Positions 1 to 7,385 of a stretch of DNA of 44,039 nt are shown in pieces. The stretch lies in NCBI GenBank assembly GCA_041650475.1, contig JBAZLD010000010.1, positions 1 through 44,039 on the forward strand. Direction: 5' to 3'. The position numbers and the translations under genes were made by a program. This DNA is from JAIPGX01 sp041650475 (GTDB lineage: Bacteria > Babelota > Babeliae > Babelales > UASB340). The notes beneath the pieces are model-generated. The model was given only the letters and a program-made list of their open reading frames with translations. It was not told the origin of the DNA and ran no database searches. Position 1 is the stretch's first letter. The number at the start of each line of letters is the position of its first letter.

Positions 1-88
1 AAAATTAAACAGAATAAAATAGTTTTTTTCATATAATTTCTTTCGTTTATAAACAGAATGATATTTGATATTATTTATCAAACTTATT

Positions 89-1594
89 TTAAAAGGATGT
101 TCCAAATCTTAAAAAAAGTGTCCAATCAAGACCCATATTTGTGCTTGCTATTGTATAATCACCCCCAAATCCAAAATTAAAATCACATTTTTTATATTTT
201 TTAACATAATTAGCTTCTGCAAAAATTTTATGTTGAGATGAAGCTGGTTGTTCTGCATCTTCTATTCGTAAAGAACTGTTTTCCAACCTTGTATCTGGGT
301 CCTTTGCATTTGTATCAGTAATAGATTCAAAAAATTCTTTTTGTTGTAAATAATAATCATAACCAACTCCTACACTCCAGTGCTTACTAATATTAACCGT
401 TGGTGCCAATATAAAACTAAAAATTCCTCCTGGATTTACTGTTACTTTATATGCAGGAGGAAAAACAAACTCTTTTAAAAATTTTGTCATGGTTTCTTGA
501 TTTAATAATTCAATTGGATCAATTGGAGTAGATAAAGTTTGTTTTGAGGCAATTAATCTATCTTCTTTTGCTGAAAATAAATTATCAAAAGAAGCTCTTA
601 TCCATAATTGAATTAAATTGTGAAATAAATCTAATTTGCCTTCTGTGTAACAACCTAAACCAAAATGTCCTCCATTTCCAAGTCTTGGATATAATAAATT
701 ATCCCTGATGCTTCTTAATACTTCTGGAAATGTGTTTTCAAAATTATCAAGATTTATTTCATAACTTTTTAATCTGGGTACATTGGATATTAAGCTTGTT
801 GGAAATATTCCTTCAAGTCCTAAATCCAATTTAAAACTACTCATGTTTAAAGTATTTAATCCAGCTTTTAGTCGAGTATCTCCCATGCCATATTTTAGTA
901 TATAAGCATCTTTTATATTAAAACTTGTACCATCACCCTGAAACATATTTGCCAATTGTTGTTGATCTTTAAAACTTAACCAAAAATTTCTTTCTGCTAC
1001 TTGTAATGAAGTGTTTAACTGAAAGGTAAATGGACCTGTAACAAATCCGGCTTGTAGTAATGCGCCGGCTTTTCTTTCTTGAATAGATATTTTTTTAAAC
1101 AAAGGTATTACGCTTGAGACTTCTGCTGATGTCATATTTTCTTGCATTAAGTCTGATATAACTTTTTCAAGTGCATCTATTGCTGTTTGATTATCTGTTA
1201 ATTTTAAAGCTTCATCTATAGAAAAATTCATTTTATTTGTATTATTAAAAAACAAATTTAATAATATTCCACCATATTCTATAGCTGTAAGTTTTACTGG
1301 AATTAAATATAAAGCGTCTCGCCCCTTAGGTGGTTTGGTGTTATTCCAAAGAGGTGTTTCGATATTTACTACAACATTGATAAGATCATTCAATATATTA
1401 GGATTAGCTTTTGTTTGAAGACTTATTTGATCATTAATATTTTTTATTTCAGTTAAATTTATATCTATATTTTCAAGGTCGAGATTTATATCTTCTATAT
1501 TATCTATATTATTAAATTTAATATCATCTTGCGAAAAAATATAAGTACTAGATATAAAAATAAAAGACAAAACAAGTTTTTTCGTATTTCTCAT
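89..1594 (-). CDS. Putative outer-membrane beta-barrel protein
   Basis: I do not recognise a named family. The 501-residue product starts with a clear export signal (Lys-rich start, hydrophobic core, probable cleavage after about residue 22 near SSTYIFSQ). It ends in an alternating polar/aromatic strand finishing with Phe (LDWTLFLRFGTSF), the usual C-terminal signal read by the BAM machinery for outer-membrane barrels. The stretch around residues 20-60 is rich in Asp, Asn and Ile and may be a periplasmic or linker segment. The second half has many aromatic, alternating segments typical of transmembrane strands. It stands alone, divergent from the ATP synthase genes, with about 280 bases between them. 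The barrel assignment is inference from the termini and composition; a large periplasmic protein is the alternative. Confidence 0.6.
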   Translation of the reverse strand: MRNTKKLVLSFIFISSTYIFSQDDIKFNNIDNIEDINLDLENIDINLTEIKNINDQISLQTKANPNILNDLINVVVNIETPLWNNTKPPKGRDALYLIPVKLTAIEYGGILLNLFFNNTNKMNFSIDEALKLTDNQTAIDALEKVISDLMQENMTSAEVSSVIPLFKKISIQERKAGALLQAGFVTGPFTFQLNTSLQVAERNFWLSFKDQQQLANMFQGDGTSFNIKDAYILKYGMGDTRLKAGLNTLNMSSFKLDLGLEGIFPTSLISNVPRLKSYEINLDNFENTFPEVLRSIRDNLLYPRLGNGGHFGLGCYTEGKLDLFHNLIQLWIRASFDNLFSAKEDRLIASKQTLSTPIDPIELLNQETMTKFLKEFVFPPAYKVTVNPGGIFSFILAPTVNISKHWSVGVGYDYYLQQKEFFESITDTNAKDPDTRLENSSLRIEDAEQPASSQHKIFAEANYVKKYKKCDFNFGFGGDYTIASTNMGLDWTLFLRFGTSF

Positions 1595-1781
1595 AAAAGC
1601 TTTCTATTTTATTTATAATCTAATTTTAATTTTTTAATTTACTCTAAAAAATTAGGCTTAATTTGAAAAGTTGAGAACAAATTTAACGTATAATTCTTAA
1701 ATGTAATTGAAATAAAAGTCAATTTAACAAGTTTTTATATAATATTTTTACGAATTATATTTATATATATCAATAGTCTTT

Positions 1782-1834
1782 ATTGTCAATATTTACAAGT
1801 TATATTTGACAATTCATTTTAATAGTTTTAATAC
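1782..1834 (+). promoter_or_regulatory. Candidate promoter with inverted repeat ahead of the ATP synthase genes
   Basis: A TTGACA hexamer lies at 1806-1811. A weak -10 candidate (TAATAC) follows after a 17-base spacer, about 40 bases before the atpE start. ATTGTCAA (1782-1789) and TTGACAAT (1806-1813) form a perfect 8-base inverted repeat whose right arm covers the -35 hexamer. It could be an operator or chance in AT-rich DNA. No factor can be named. Confidence 0.3.
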
Positions 1835-1874
1835 TAATTATGGTAAAAAATAATCATTTTGAAAGGGATTTAAG

Positions 1875-2135
1875 ATGTCCGAAGTCATTGAAGCTGTTAA
1901 TTGGGTTAAGGTTGCGGCATGTATAGCTGCAGGTCTTTGTATGGGAATTGGATCTTTAGGCCCTTCCTTAGGGCAAGGCTTTATTGGGGGAAAGGCGTGT
2001 GAAAGTATAGGTAAAAAGCCTGAAAGTGCTGGCCTTATTACAAGAACCATGGCCGTGGCTTTAACTTTTGCAGAATCTTCAGCTATTTATGCATTATTGG
2101 TAGCATTAGTTTTAATGTTTGTTGTTGCAAGATAA
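1875..2135 (+). CDS. atpE: F-type ATP synthase subunit c, Na+-type ligand pattern
   Basis: This is the 86-residue membrane rotor subunit (c-ring) of F1Fo ATP synthase. Two hydrophobic helices (about residues 10-35 and 57-84) flank the polar loop GKKPES, as in all c subunits. The ion-binding carboxylate is Glu67 in FAESSAIYAL. Around it sit Gln34 (in GQG), Ser68, Ser69 and Tyr72, which match the Na+ coordination set described for the Ilyobacter tartaricus c-ring (Gln, Glu, Ser, Thr, Tyr); proton-type rings usually have Ala or Gly after the Glu. The start has a good ribosome site (AAGGGA, seven bases upstream). It is the first gene of the local operon; atpB (subunit a), which normally precedes it, is absent here. 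Family assignment is secure, ion preference is inference. Confidence 0.95.
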   Translation: MSEVIEAVNWVKVAACIAAGLCMGIGSLGPSLGQGFIGGKACESIGKKPESAGLITRTMAVALTFAESSAIYALLVALVLMFVVAR

Positions 2136-2153
2136 AATATAACAAGTTGAGTC

Positions 2154-2510
2154 ATGTTTAACTTAACCCTTCTTTTACAAGTTCTAAATTTTTGGATAAC
2201 TTACTGGTTTTTGAACAGGTTTATGTTTAAACCTGTTTTATTATTTTTAGAACAAAAAAAGCAAAAAGATTTGCTTTTAAAAAGTAAAATAGAAAAAAAA
2301 GAAAATATTTTGTTAAAAATTGAAAATAAAAAAATTGAAAATTTTTCTGTTTTTAAAGAAAAAATTTTTAAAAAATACAAATTTAAATCTCCAGAGTTAG
2401 AACAAATTTCAACAAATATTCAATTTAAAAAAGTCGATAAAAATGAGGCAGATAAACTTATTCAGGTTATAAAAGATATACTTGTAAAGAGAGTTCCTCA
2501 TGTTGATTGA
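2154..2510 (+). CDS. atpF: Short ATP synthase b-type stator subunit
   Basis: The 118-residue protein has one N-terminal membrane helix (about residues 3-28) followed by a Lys/Glu-rich helix, the architecture of Fo subunit b, which links the membrane sector to F1 through the peripheral stalk. The segment FMFKPVLLFLEQKKQ resembles the b-subunit region just after the membrane. It is shorter than usual for b (about 150-170 residues), so its cytoplasmic helix would probably not reach the top of F1 by itself. The C-terminal part (about 75-118) looks globular rather than coiled. It begins 18 bases after atpE and overlaps the next gene by 11 bases, which suggests translational coupling. Naming rests on position and topology more than on motif identity. 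Confidence 0.75.
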   Translation: MFNLTLLLQVLNFWITYWFLNRFMFKPVLLFLEQKKQKDLLLKSKIEKKENILLKIENKKIENFSVFKEKIFKKYKFKSPELEQISTNIQFKKVDKNEADKLIQVIKDILVKRVPHVD

Positions 2511-2997
2511 TTTTGGAGACATTTTTTTTAGATTATTTATATTTTTTCTGTTTTCTTTAATTATTTACAAATTAATAAAAGATATACTTTTGCCTATTTT
2601 GTATAAGCAAATTGAAAAGATAAAACAAGATAGAAGAGATTTAAAAGAAAAAAAAAATTTACTTGATGCTACGTATCAGACTTTAAAAACAGAAATAAAA
2701 AATCAAAAAGATATTTTTATTGTGCTTGATAAAAAAGTACAAATTTGGTTTACAAATGTAAGCTTGGAAAATAAAAAAAAGGAAGAAGAATATAAGCTTC
2801 TTCATGATAAAATTGAAAACAAAAGAGAAATACAAGTGCAAAATTTAAATTTGTTAAAAATACAACAAGCAATAATTCCTGAAGCTATACTTAAGGCAAC
2901 AATAAAACTTAAAGAATTATATAAAGAACAAAAGGGTTTGGATTTATTAAAAGAACTTGTAATAAAAATTGAGTCTGAAAATGCAAATAGAAGCTAA
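2500..2997 (+). CDS. Second ATP synthase b/b'-type stator subunit
   Basis: The product has 165 residues, with a membrane helix at about 7-30 and a long, highly charged, coiled-coil-like helix from about 33 to 120. This is the normal shape and length of an Fo b subunit. The start ATG lies inside the end of the preceding short b gene (11-base overlap), and the end overlaps atpH. Two adjacent b-like genes suggest a heterodimeric b/b' peripheral stalk, as in cyanobacteria and some other bacteria. Sequence identity to known b subunits is weak by eye; the assignment depends on operon position between c and delta. Confidence 0.75.
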   Translation: MLIDFGDIFFRLFIFFLFSLIIYKLIKDILLPILYKQIEKIKQDRRDLKEKKNLLDATYQTLKTEIKNQKDIFIVLDKKVQIWFTNVSLENKKKEEEYKLLHDKIENKREIQVQNLNLLKIQQAIIPEAILKATIKLKELYKEQKGLDLLKELVIKIESENANRS

Positions 2998-3538
2998 TAT
3001 TATCGCCAAAAAATATGCAATAGCATTTTTGAATTTATATATCAATGAGTTAACAGAACAAGACATTTCTGCTTTTTCGAAATTATCAGATTTTTTAATA
3101 AAAAATAGGCAATTTTATGTTTATTTAGGTATCCCAGGAATTTCTTATTTAATAAAACATAAAGCTTTAAATAGAATAGCTCAAGAATTGAATTTATGTA
3201 AACCAATAAAAAGATTAATGTTTATTGTATTGGATCATGGAAGAATAGATATTTTAGATAAAATTTTAAAACAAATAGATAGCTGTTATAAAATTGAAAA
3301 AAATATAGAATCATTTTTTGTTACCACTTCTCATGAAATTTCTGAATTTGAAAAAAATAAAATTTTAGAATTTATTAAAAAAGCAACAAATTCGGAAGTT
3401 AGAGCAAGATTTTTAGTTAATAAAAATTTGATTTGTGGTTTTAGAATTAAAAGTTATAAATTTTTATGGGAACGATCTATATCTAAACAACTTCGAGATG
3501 TAAGAAAATTTATATTTGAACAGGCGGGACTATGTTAG
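2981..3538 (+). CDS. atpH: F-type ATP synthase subunit delta
   Basis: The 185-residue protein from ATG 2981 begins MQIEANIIAKKYAIAFLN, the typical delta/OSCP opening with the conserved A-x-x-YAxAL-like motif. It ends with the pattern seen at delta C termini (GFRIKSYKFLWERSISKQL), where a conserved Gly and a basic amphipathic strand and helix occur. Delta sits on top of F1 and joins alpha to the b stalk. A TTG at 2969 is in frame, but the ATG places the conserved helix at the expected distance. It overlaps the preceding gene by 17 bases and atpA by 7 bases, so translation of the set is probably coupled. Confidence 0.87.
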   Translation: MQIEANIIAKKYAIAFLNLYINELTEQDISAFSKLSDFLIKNRQFYVYLGIPGISYLIKHKALNRIAQELNLCKPIKRLMFIVLDHGRIDILDKILKQIDSCYKIEKNIESFFVTTSHEISEFEKNKILEFIKKATNSEVRARFLVNKNLICGFRIKSYKFLWERSISKQLRDVRKFIFEQAGLC

Positions 3539-5031
3539 AAAGAGAAACGGATATTATTTCTTTGCTTGAAAAAGCATTGAGTGCGCAGCCTCAGGAAAAA
3601 TTAGAAGAAATTGGAACTGTTGTAAAAGTTGGTGATAACATTTGTAAAGTTTATGGTTTAAAAAATGCTGTTTATGGAGAGCTGATTGAATTTGAAAAGG
3701 GTGCAAGAGGTATTATTTTAGATTTGGATGAGGATTATGTTTCTGTTGTTTTACTTGATACATCAATAAGTGTTGTAGAACAGGAAATTGCAAAGAGAAC
3801 AGGTGATGTTTTTCGTATTTCAGTTGGAAATAAGTTATTAGGACGCGTTATTAACGCTATAGGCAAACCTCTTGATGCTTTAGGAGCAATTCAATCTGAA
3901 GAAAAGCTTTCGGTTGAAAGATTAGCTCCAGGAATTATTTCAAGAATACCAATAAATCAATCTTTAGAAACTGGAATTACAATTATAGATTCACTTTTTC
4001 CTATTGGTAAGGGACAAAGAGAATTAATAATTGGTAATAGAAGCACCGGTAAAACTTCTATTGTTTTAGATGCTATATGCCATCAAAAAGGTAAAAATGT
4101 AATTTGTGTTTATGTTTCTATTGGACACAAAAAGGCTGATACTGCGAAAATAGTATATAAATTAGAAAAAAGGGGTGCTCTAGATTATACAATCATTGTT
4201 GATGCGGATGCGAAAGAGACGGCTTTAAATCAATTTTTAGCTCCTTACGCAGGATGTTCAATTGCTGAATATTTTATGCATCAAGGTAAAGATGTTTTGA
4301 TAATTTATGATGATCTTTCTAAACATGCAATTGCATATAGAGAATTATCATTGCTTTTAAGAAGACCTCCTGGACGTGAAGCTTATCCAGGAGATATTTT
4401 TTATATACACTCTCGCTTATTGGAAAGAGCTTGTAAACTTTCTGCTGACGAAGGTGGTGGATCTTTGACAGCCCTACCTGTTACGCAAACTCAGGGAGAT
4501 GATATTTCAGCTTATATTCCAACAAATTTGATTTCTATAACAGATGGTCAAATTATCTTAGACACAAGTCTTTTTAATAATGGTATAAGGCCTGCAGTAA
4601 ATATAGGTTTATCAGTTTCTCGTGTTGGTGGATCCGCTCAAACTAAGGCAATGAAAAAAGTGGCAGGTACACTAAAATTGGAATTGGCTCAATATAATGA
4701 ATTGTTGGCATTTGCGCAATTTGGATCAGAACTCGATAAATCAAGCCAACAAGCATTAGACAGAGGGTGTAGAGCAATTGAAATATTGAAGCAACAAGAT
4801 GGAATAACATATTCTTTTGTTGATCAGGTTATATTTTTATTTTTATTAAAAGAAAATTATTTGGACGAATTAGATTTGAATAAAGTTAAAGAATTTTCTG
4901 TACAATTTGCAAGTTTTGTAAGAGGTACAATGCTGCATGTTTATGAACATATTTTGCAAACAAAAGATTTGGATGAAAAATCTATATCTCATTTAAAAGA
5001 AGCAGTTAAAGATTTTAAATTTATATTGTGA
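3532..5031 (+). CDS. atpA: F-type ATP synthase subunit alpha
   Basis: This 499-residue protein is the non-catalytic nucleotide-binding subunit of F1. The beta-barrel N domain (about 25-95) precedes the P-loop GNRSTGKT at residues 168-175. The alpha consensus is GDRQTGKT, so Asp and Gln are replaced by Asn and Ser while the Lys-Thr pair is kept. The alpha signature VSRVGGSAQTK, carrying the Arg that reaches into the catalytic site, is present at about residue 362. Length is normal for alpha. In most bacteria gamma, beta and epsilon follow alpha; here a lipoprotein gene follows directly, so the rest of F1 must be encoded elsewhere. Confidence 0.97.
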   Translation: MLERETDIISLLEKALSAQPQEKLEEIGTVVKVGDNICKVYGLKNAVYGELIEFEKGARGIILDLDEDYVSVVLLDTSISVVEQEIAKRTGDVFRISVGNKLLGRVINAIGKPLDALGAIQSEEKLSVERLAPGIISRIPINQSLETGITIIDSLFPIGKGQRELIIGNRSTGKTSIVLDAICHQKGKNVICVYVSIGHKKADTAKIVYKLEKRGALDYTIIVDADAKETALNQFLAPYAGCSIAEYFMHQGKDVLIIYDDLSKHAIAYRELSLLLRRPPGREAYPGDIFYIHSRLLERACKLSADEGGGSLTALPVTQTQGDDISAYIPTNLISITDGQIILDTSLFNNGIRPAVNIGLSVSRVGGSAQTKAMKKVAGTLKLELAQYNELLAFAQFGSELDKSSQQALDRGCRAIEILKQQDGITYSFVDQVIFLFLLKENYLDELDLNKVKEFSVQFASFVRGTMLHVYEHILQTKDLDEKSISHLKEAVKDFKFIL

Positions 5032-5483
5032 AAAAATTAATTTTAATTTTTGTCTTTTTGTTTTTTTTTACATCTTGTGCAAGAAAACAAAAAGACATTT
5101 TTTATTTTCCCCAAAAAGAACCTTCGATTAAGCCAAGCAAGCTTTCTTTACCATATGTTAAGCAAATTAAAATTGAAAAAACTAAGACAGGCAACAATAT
5201 TTTTTGGAAAGCTAATCTTGATAAAAAAGCCTTAAATAATCTAGAAAAAAAAGGTTATAAATTTATTGGATTTAATATTTATAAGCTTGTTAGAGAATCT
5301 ATTATCCCAAAAAAACCTATTAATAAAAAACCTATAAAAAATTATAATTATTTAGATAAATCGGCTTTAATAAAAAAAATTCAAGAAGAAGTAGAATATA
5401 AAAAATGCTATATCATAAAAATTGTTTTCTTTTTTGATAAAAAAATAATAGAAGGTCCAACGAGTCAAATAATTTTTGAATGA
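5028..5483 (+). CDS. Small putative lipoprotein coupled to atpA
   Basis: The 151-residue product opens with a lipoprotein signal: Lys-Lys, a long hydrophobic stretch and FFTSC with Cys at about residue 18. A Pro/Lys-rich linker follows, then a small globular part. The segment around residues 45-90 (KQIKIEKTKTGNNIFWKANL ... GFNIYKLV) looks like a fibronectin type III-like strand pattern, but this is only suggestive. The start is GTG, and GTGA overlaps the atpA stop by four bases, so it is very probably translated by re-initiation from atpA. The function is unknown; being encoded with ATP synthase may only reflect transcription. Confidence 0.7.
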   Translation: MKKLILIFVFLFFFTSCARKQKDIFYFPQKEPSIKPSKLSLPYVKQIKIEKTKTGNNIFWKANLDKKALNNLEKKGYKFIGFNIYKLVRESIIPKKPINKKPIKNYNYLDKSALIKKIQEEVEYKKCYIIKIVFFFDKKIIEGPTSQIIFE

Positions 5484-5494
5484 TAAAAAAAATT

Positions 5495-5554
5495 CCCTCC
5501 AACTTAGGACAAGCTGGAGGGTTGGGGGGGCGAACAATACTTTTTGTATTGTTC
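5495..5554 (+). terminator. Two consecutive hairpins after the ATP synthase operon
   Basis: CCCTCCA (5495-5501) pairs with TGGAGGG (5515-5521), extended inward by three more pairs after one mismatch. A G-run follows, then a perfect 9-base stem GAACAATAC/GTATTGTTC at 5532-5554 with a five-T loop. Neither is followed by a long T-run immediately, so they are structured 3' ends or weak terminators. The rest of the gap to 5803 is AT-rich and holds no gene that I can support. Confidence 0.5.
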
Positions 5555-5803
5555 ATTTAGGGACTCTTTAAATTTCTTTTTATAAAATTTTTAAAAAAAA
5601 TTTCTATCAAAAATTAGTTTTGTTTAATCAAGCAAGATAGTAGCAATCTGTTTTTTTCCTGTCAAGAAAAAATAAAGAAAAAAGAATTTAGTTTTATTGC
5701 ATAAGAATTTTTTTTCTTTATTTTGTGGATAATAAGAGTTACTATTTTTTAGATAAAATCTATATATAAAAATGGCTTTTAAAAATAATAGGGGAAAAAA
5801 ATA

Positions 5804-6652
5804 ATGTTATGCAATTTAAAAAATTTAAAAAGATTTTTTCTGTTTGCAGGAGATCAAAAAATAGAACATTTAAATAAAGACTTTTATGGACAAGATATTC
5901 CAGAAGAGTGTTTGGATCCAAAACATCTTTTTGAAATTGCTAGTAAATCAAGAATTAGTGCTTTTGCTACGCAGCTAGGTTTAATAGATTTATATTCAAA
6001 AGATTTTGAAAATATAAATTATGTTGTAAAGCTTAATTCTAAAACTGATTTGGTTTCTATAAAAATTTCTGATCCTATTAGTCTTTTATTAAATACTGTT
6101 GAGCAAGTTGTGGAATTTAAAAAATCCACAGGTTTGCCAATAATAGGTATTGGTTATACCGTTTATCTTGGCAGTAAATACGAAGCAAAAATGTTAAGTG
6201 AGGCAGCGCAGTCTGTTTTTAAAGCACATCAAAATGGTTTGATTGCAATTTTATGGATGTATCCAAGAGGAATTTCTATAAAAAATGAATTTGATGTAAA
6301 TTTGATTGCGGGTGCTGCAGGAGTTGGTGCTGCATTAGGAGCAGATTTTGTCAAAGTAAATGTTCCTGAGGCTAAAAATGTTATAGATAGTTCTAATTTT
6401 TTAAAAAGAGTTTCTGGAGCTGCTGGTAAAACTAAAGTACTATGTTCTGGCGGAAAAAAATACGATAACAAAGAAGAATTTTTAGAAAAAATTTATTATC
6501 AAATTAAAATTGGTGATGTAAGTGGTTGCGCAATAGGTAGAAATATTTATCAAAATAAAGTTGAAGATGCAGTAAAATTTTGCAAAGCAATAGCAAGTAT
6601 AGTTTTAGATGATAATGACCTTGATCAAGCAAAAAAAATTTTGCAAAAATGA
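5804..6652 (+). CDS. Archaeal-type class I fructose-bisphosphate aldolase (DhnA family)
   Basis: The 282-residue protein has the features of the DhnA/FbaB-type class I aldolases that form a Schiff base with fructose-1,6-bisphosphate in glycolysis. WMYPRG at residues 151-156 carries the Tyr that acts as proton donor in archaeal enzymes. Lys184 in DFVKVNVPEA is the expected Schiff-base lysine, and SGGKK (215-219) and CAIGRNIYQ form the phosphate-binding C-terminal strands of the TIM barrel. The N terminus (FAGDQKIEHLN) also matches the family pattern. It has a ribosome site (AGGGG) ahead of the ATG and is followed after 13 bases by the LOG-family gene, probably in one transcript. A related aldolase, such as one acting on deoxyribose or 2-amino-3,7-dideoxy sugars, is less likely given the YPRG motif. 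Confidence 0.8.
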   Translation: MLCNLKNLKRFFLFAGDQKIEHLNKDFYGQDIPEECLDPKHLFEIASKSRISAFATQLGLIDLYSKDFENINYVVKLNSKTDLVSIKISDPISLLLNTVEQVVEFKKSTGLPIIGIGYTVYLGSKYEAKMLSEAAQSVFKAHQNGLIAILWMYPRGISIKNEFDVNLIAGAAGVGAALGADFVKVNVPEAKNVIDSSNFLKRVSGAAGKTKVLCSGGKKYDNKEEFLEKIYYQIKIGDVSGCAIGRNIYQNKVEDAVKFCKAIASIVLDDNDLDQAKKILQK

Positions 6653-6665
6653 TAGGGGTACGTTA

Positions 6666-7385
6666 ATGCTGACCAAAAGAGTAAAAGAATATTTAAAATT
6701 TTTAAAAAGTTGGTTTTTGACTAGCGGTAAGGTTTTGTGGGGAATGTGGAAACTTACAAAATTGCCTCAACCAGCAATAACAATTTTTGGAGGAAATGGC
6801 GCAAAGGTTGAAAGTGAAGATTCTAATAAAGCATATGATTTAGCAAAAAAATTAACTTTAAATGGATATTCTGTAATCACAGGTGGTGGTTATGGAATTA
6901 TGCGTGCTGCAAACAAGGGATCTTATGATGCAGCTAAAGAAATGGGATTATTGAATGGCGGAGATTATACTAAAATGACATCTCTTGGAATAACATTAAC
7001 TTGTTTTAGACATGAAAACTTAAATCCATATTTGCATGAAAAACTTTTCATGAAACACTTTTTTTCTAGAAAATTACTTTTAGTTAGATATTCTGTAGGT
7101 TTTATAGTTTTTCCTGGTGGATTTGGTACGTTGGATGAACTGTTTGAAATTGTTACATTGGAACAATGTTCTAGAATGCCAAAAATGCCTATAATTTTAA
7201 TTAATAAATCTTATTGGAATCCTATAATTGATTGGTTAAAAGAAACGGCTTTAAAACAAAATTATATAGAAGAAAGACATTTAAATATTATTTCAGTTTC
7301 TGATAGCGTGGAAGAAATTTTTAATATTATTGAAAAATATTGTAAAGACAAAACCGATCCACAAAACCTTCTGTTTAACAGATAA
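6666..7385 (+). CDS. LOG-family (lysine decarboxylase-like) nucleotide phosphoribohydrolase
   Basis: The LOG-family signature PGGFGTLDE is at residues 150-158 and the glycine-rich TGGGYGIM at 72-79, forming the Rossmann-like nucleotide site. Known members release the base from nucleoside 5'-monophosphates (cytokinin riboside phosphate in plants, purine or pyrimidine nucleotides in some bacteria); they are often wrongly called lysine decarboxylases. I chose ATG 6666 (239 residues) because TAGGGGT sits just upstream and because the in-frame extension to 6609 would overlap the aldolase gene. About 35 basic/aromatic N-terminal residues precede the fold, longer than minimal LOG proteins. It converges on gatB with no gap. 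The substrate cannot be told from sequence. Confidence 0.85.
   Translation: MLTKRVKEYLKFLKSWFLTSGKVLWGMWKLTKLPQPAITIFGGNGAKVESEDSNKAYDLAKKLTLNGYSVITGGGYGIMRAANKGSYDAAKEMGLLNGGDYTKMTSLGITLTCFRHENLNPYLHEKLFMKHFFSRKLLLVRYSVGFIVFPGGFGTLDELFEIVTLEQCSRMPKMPIILINKSYWNPIIDWLKETALKQNYIEERHLNIISVSDSVEEIFNIIEKYCKDKTDPQNLLFNR

Noticed and set aside
5050..5235. A 61-codon frame overlapping the lipoprotein gene
   Set aside because: It is in another frame with no start signal, whereas the lipoprotein frame has a lipobox and coupling to atpA.
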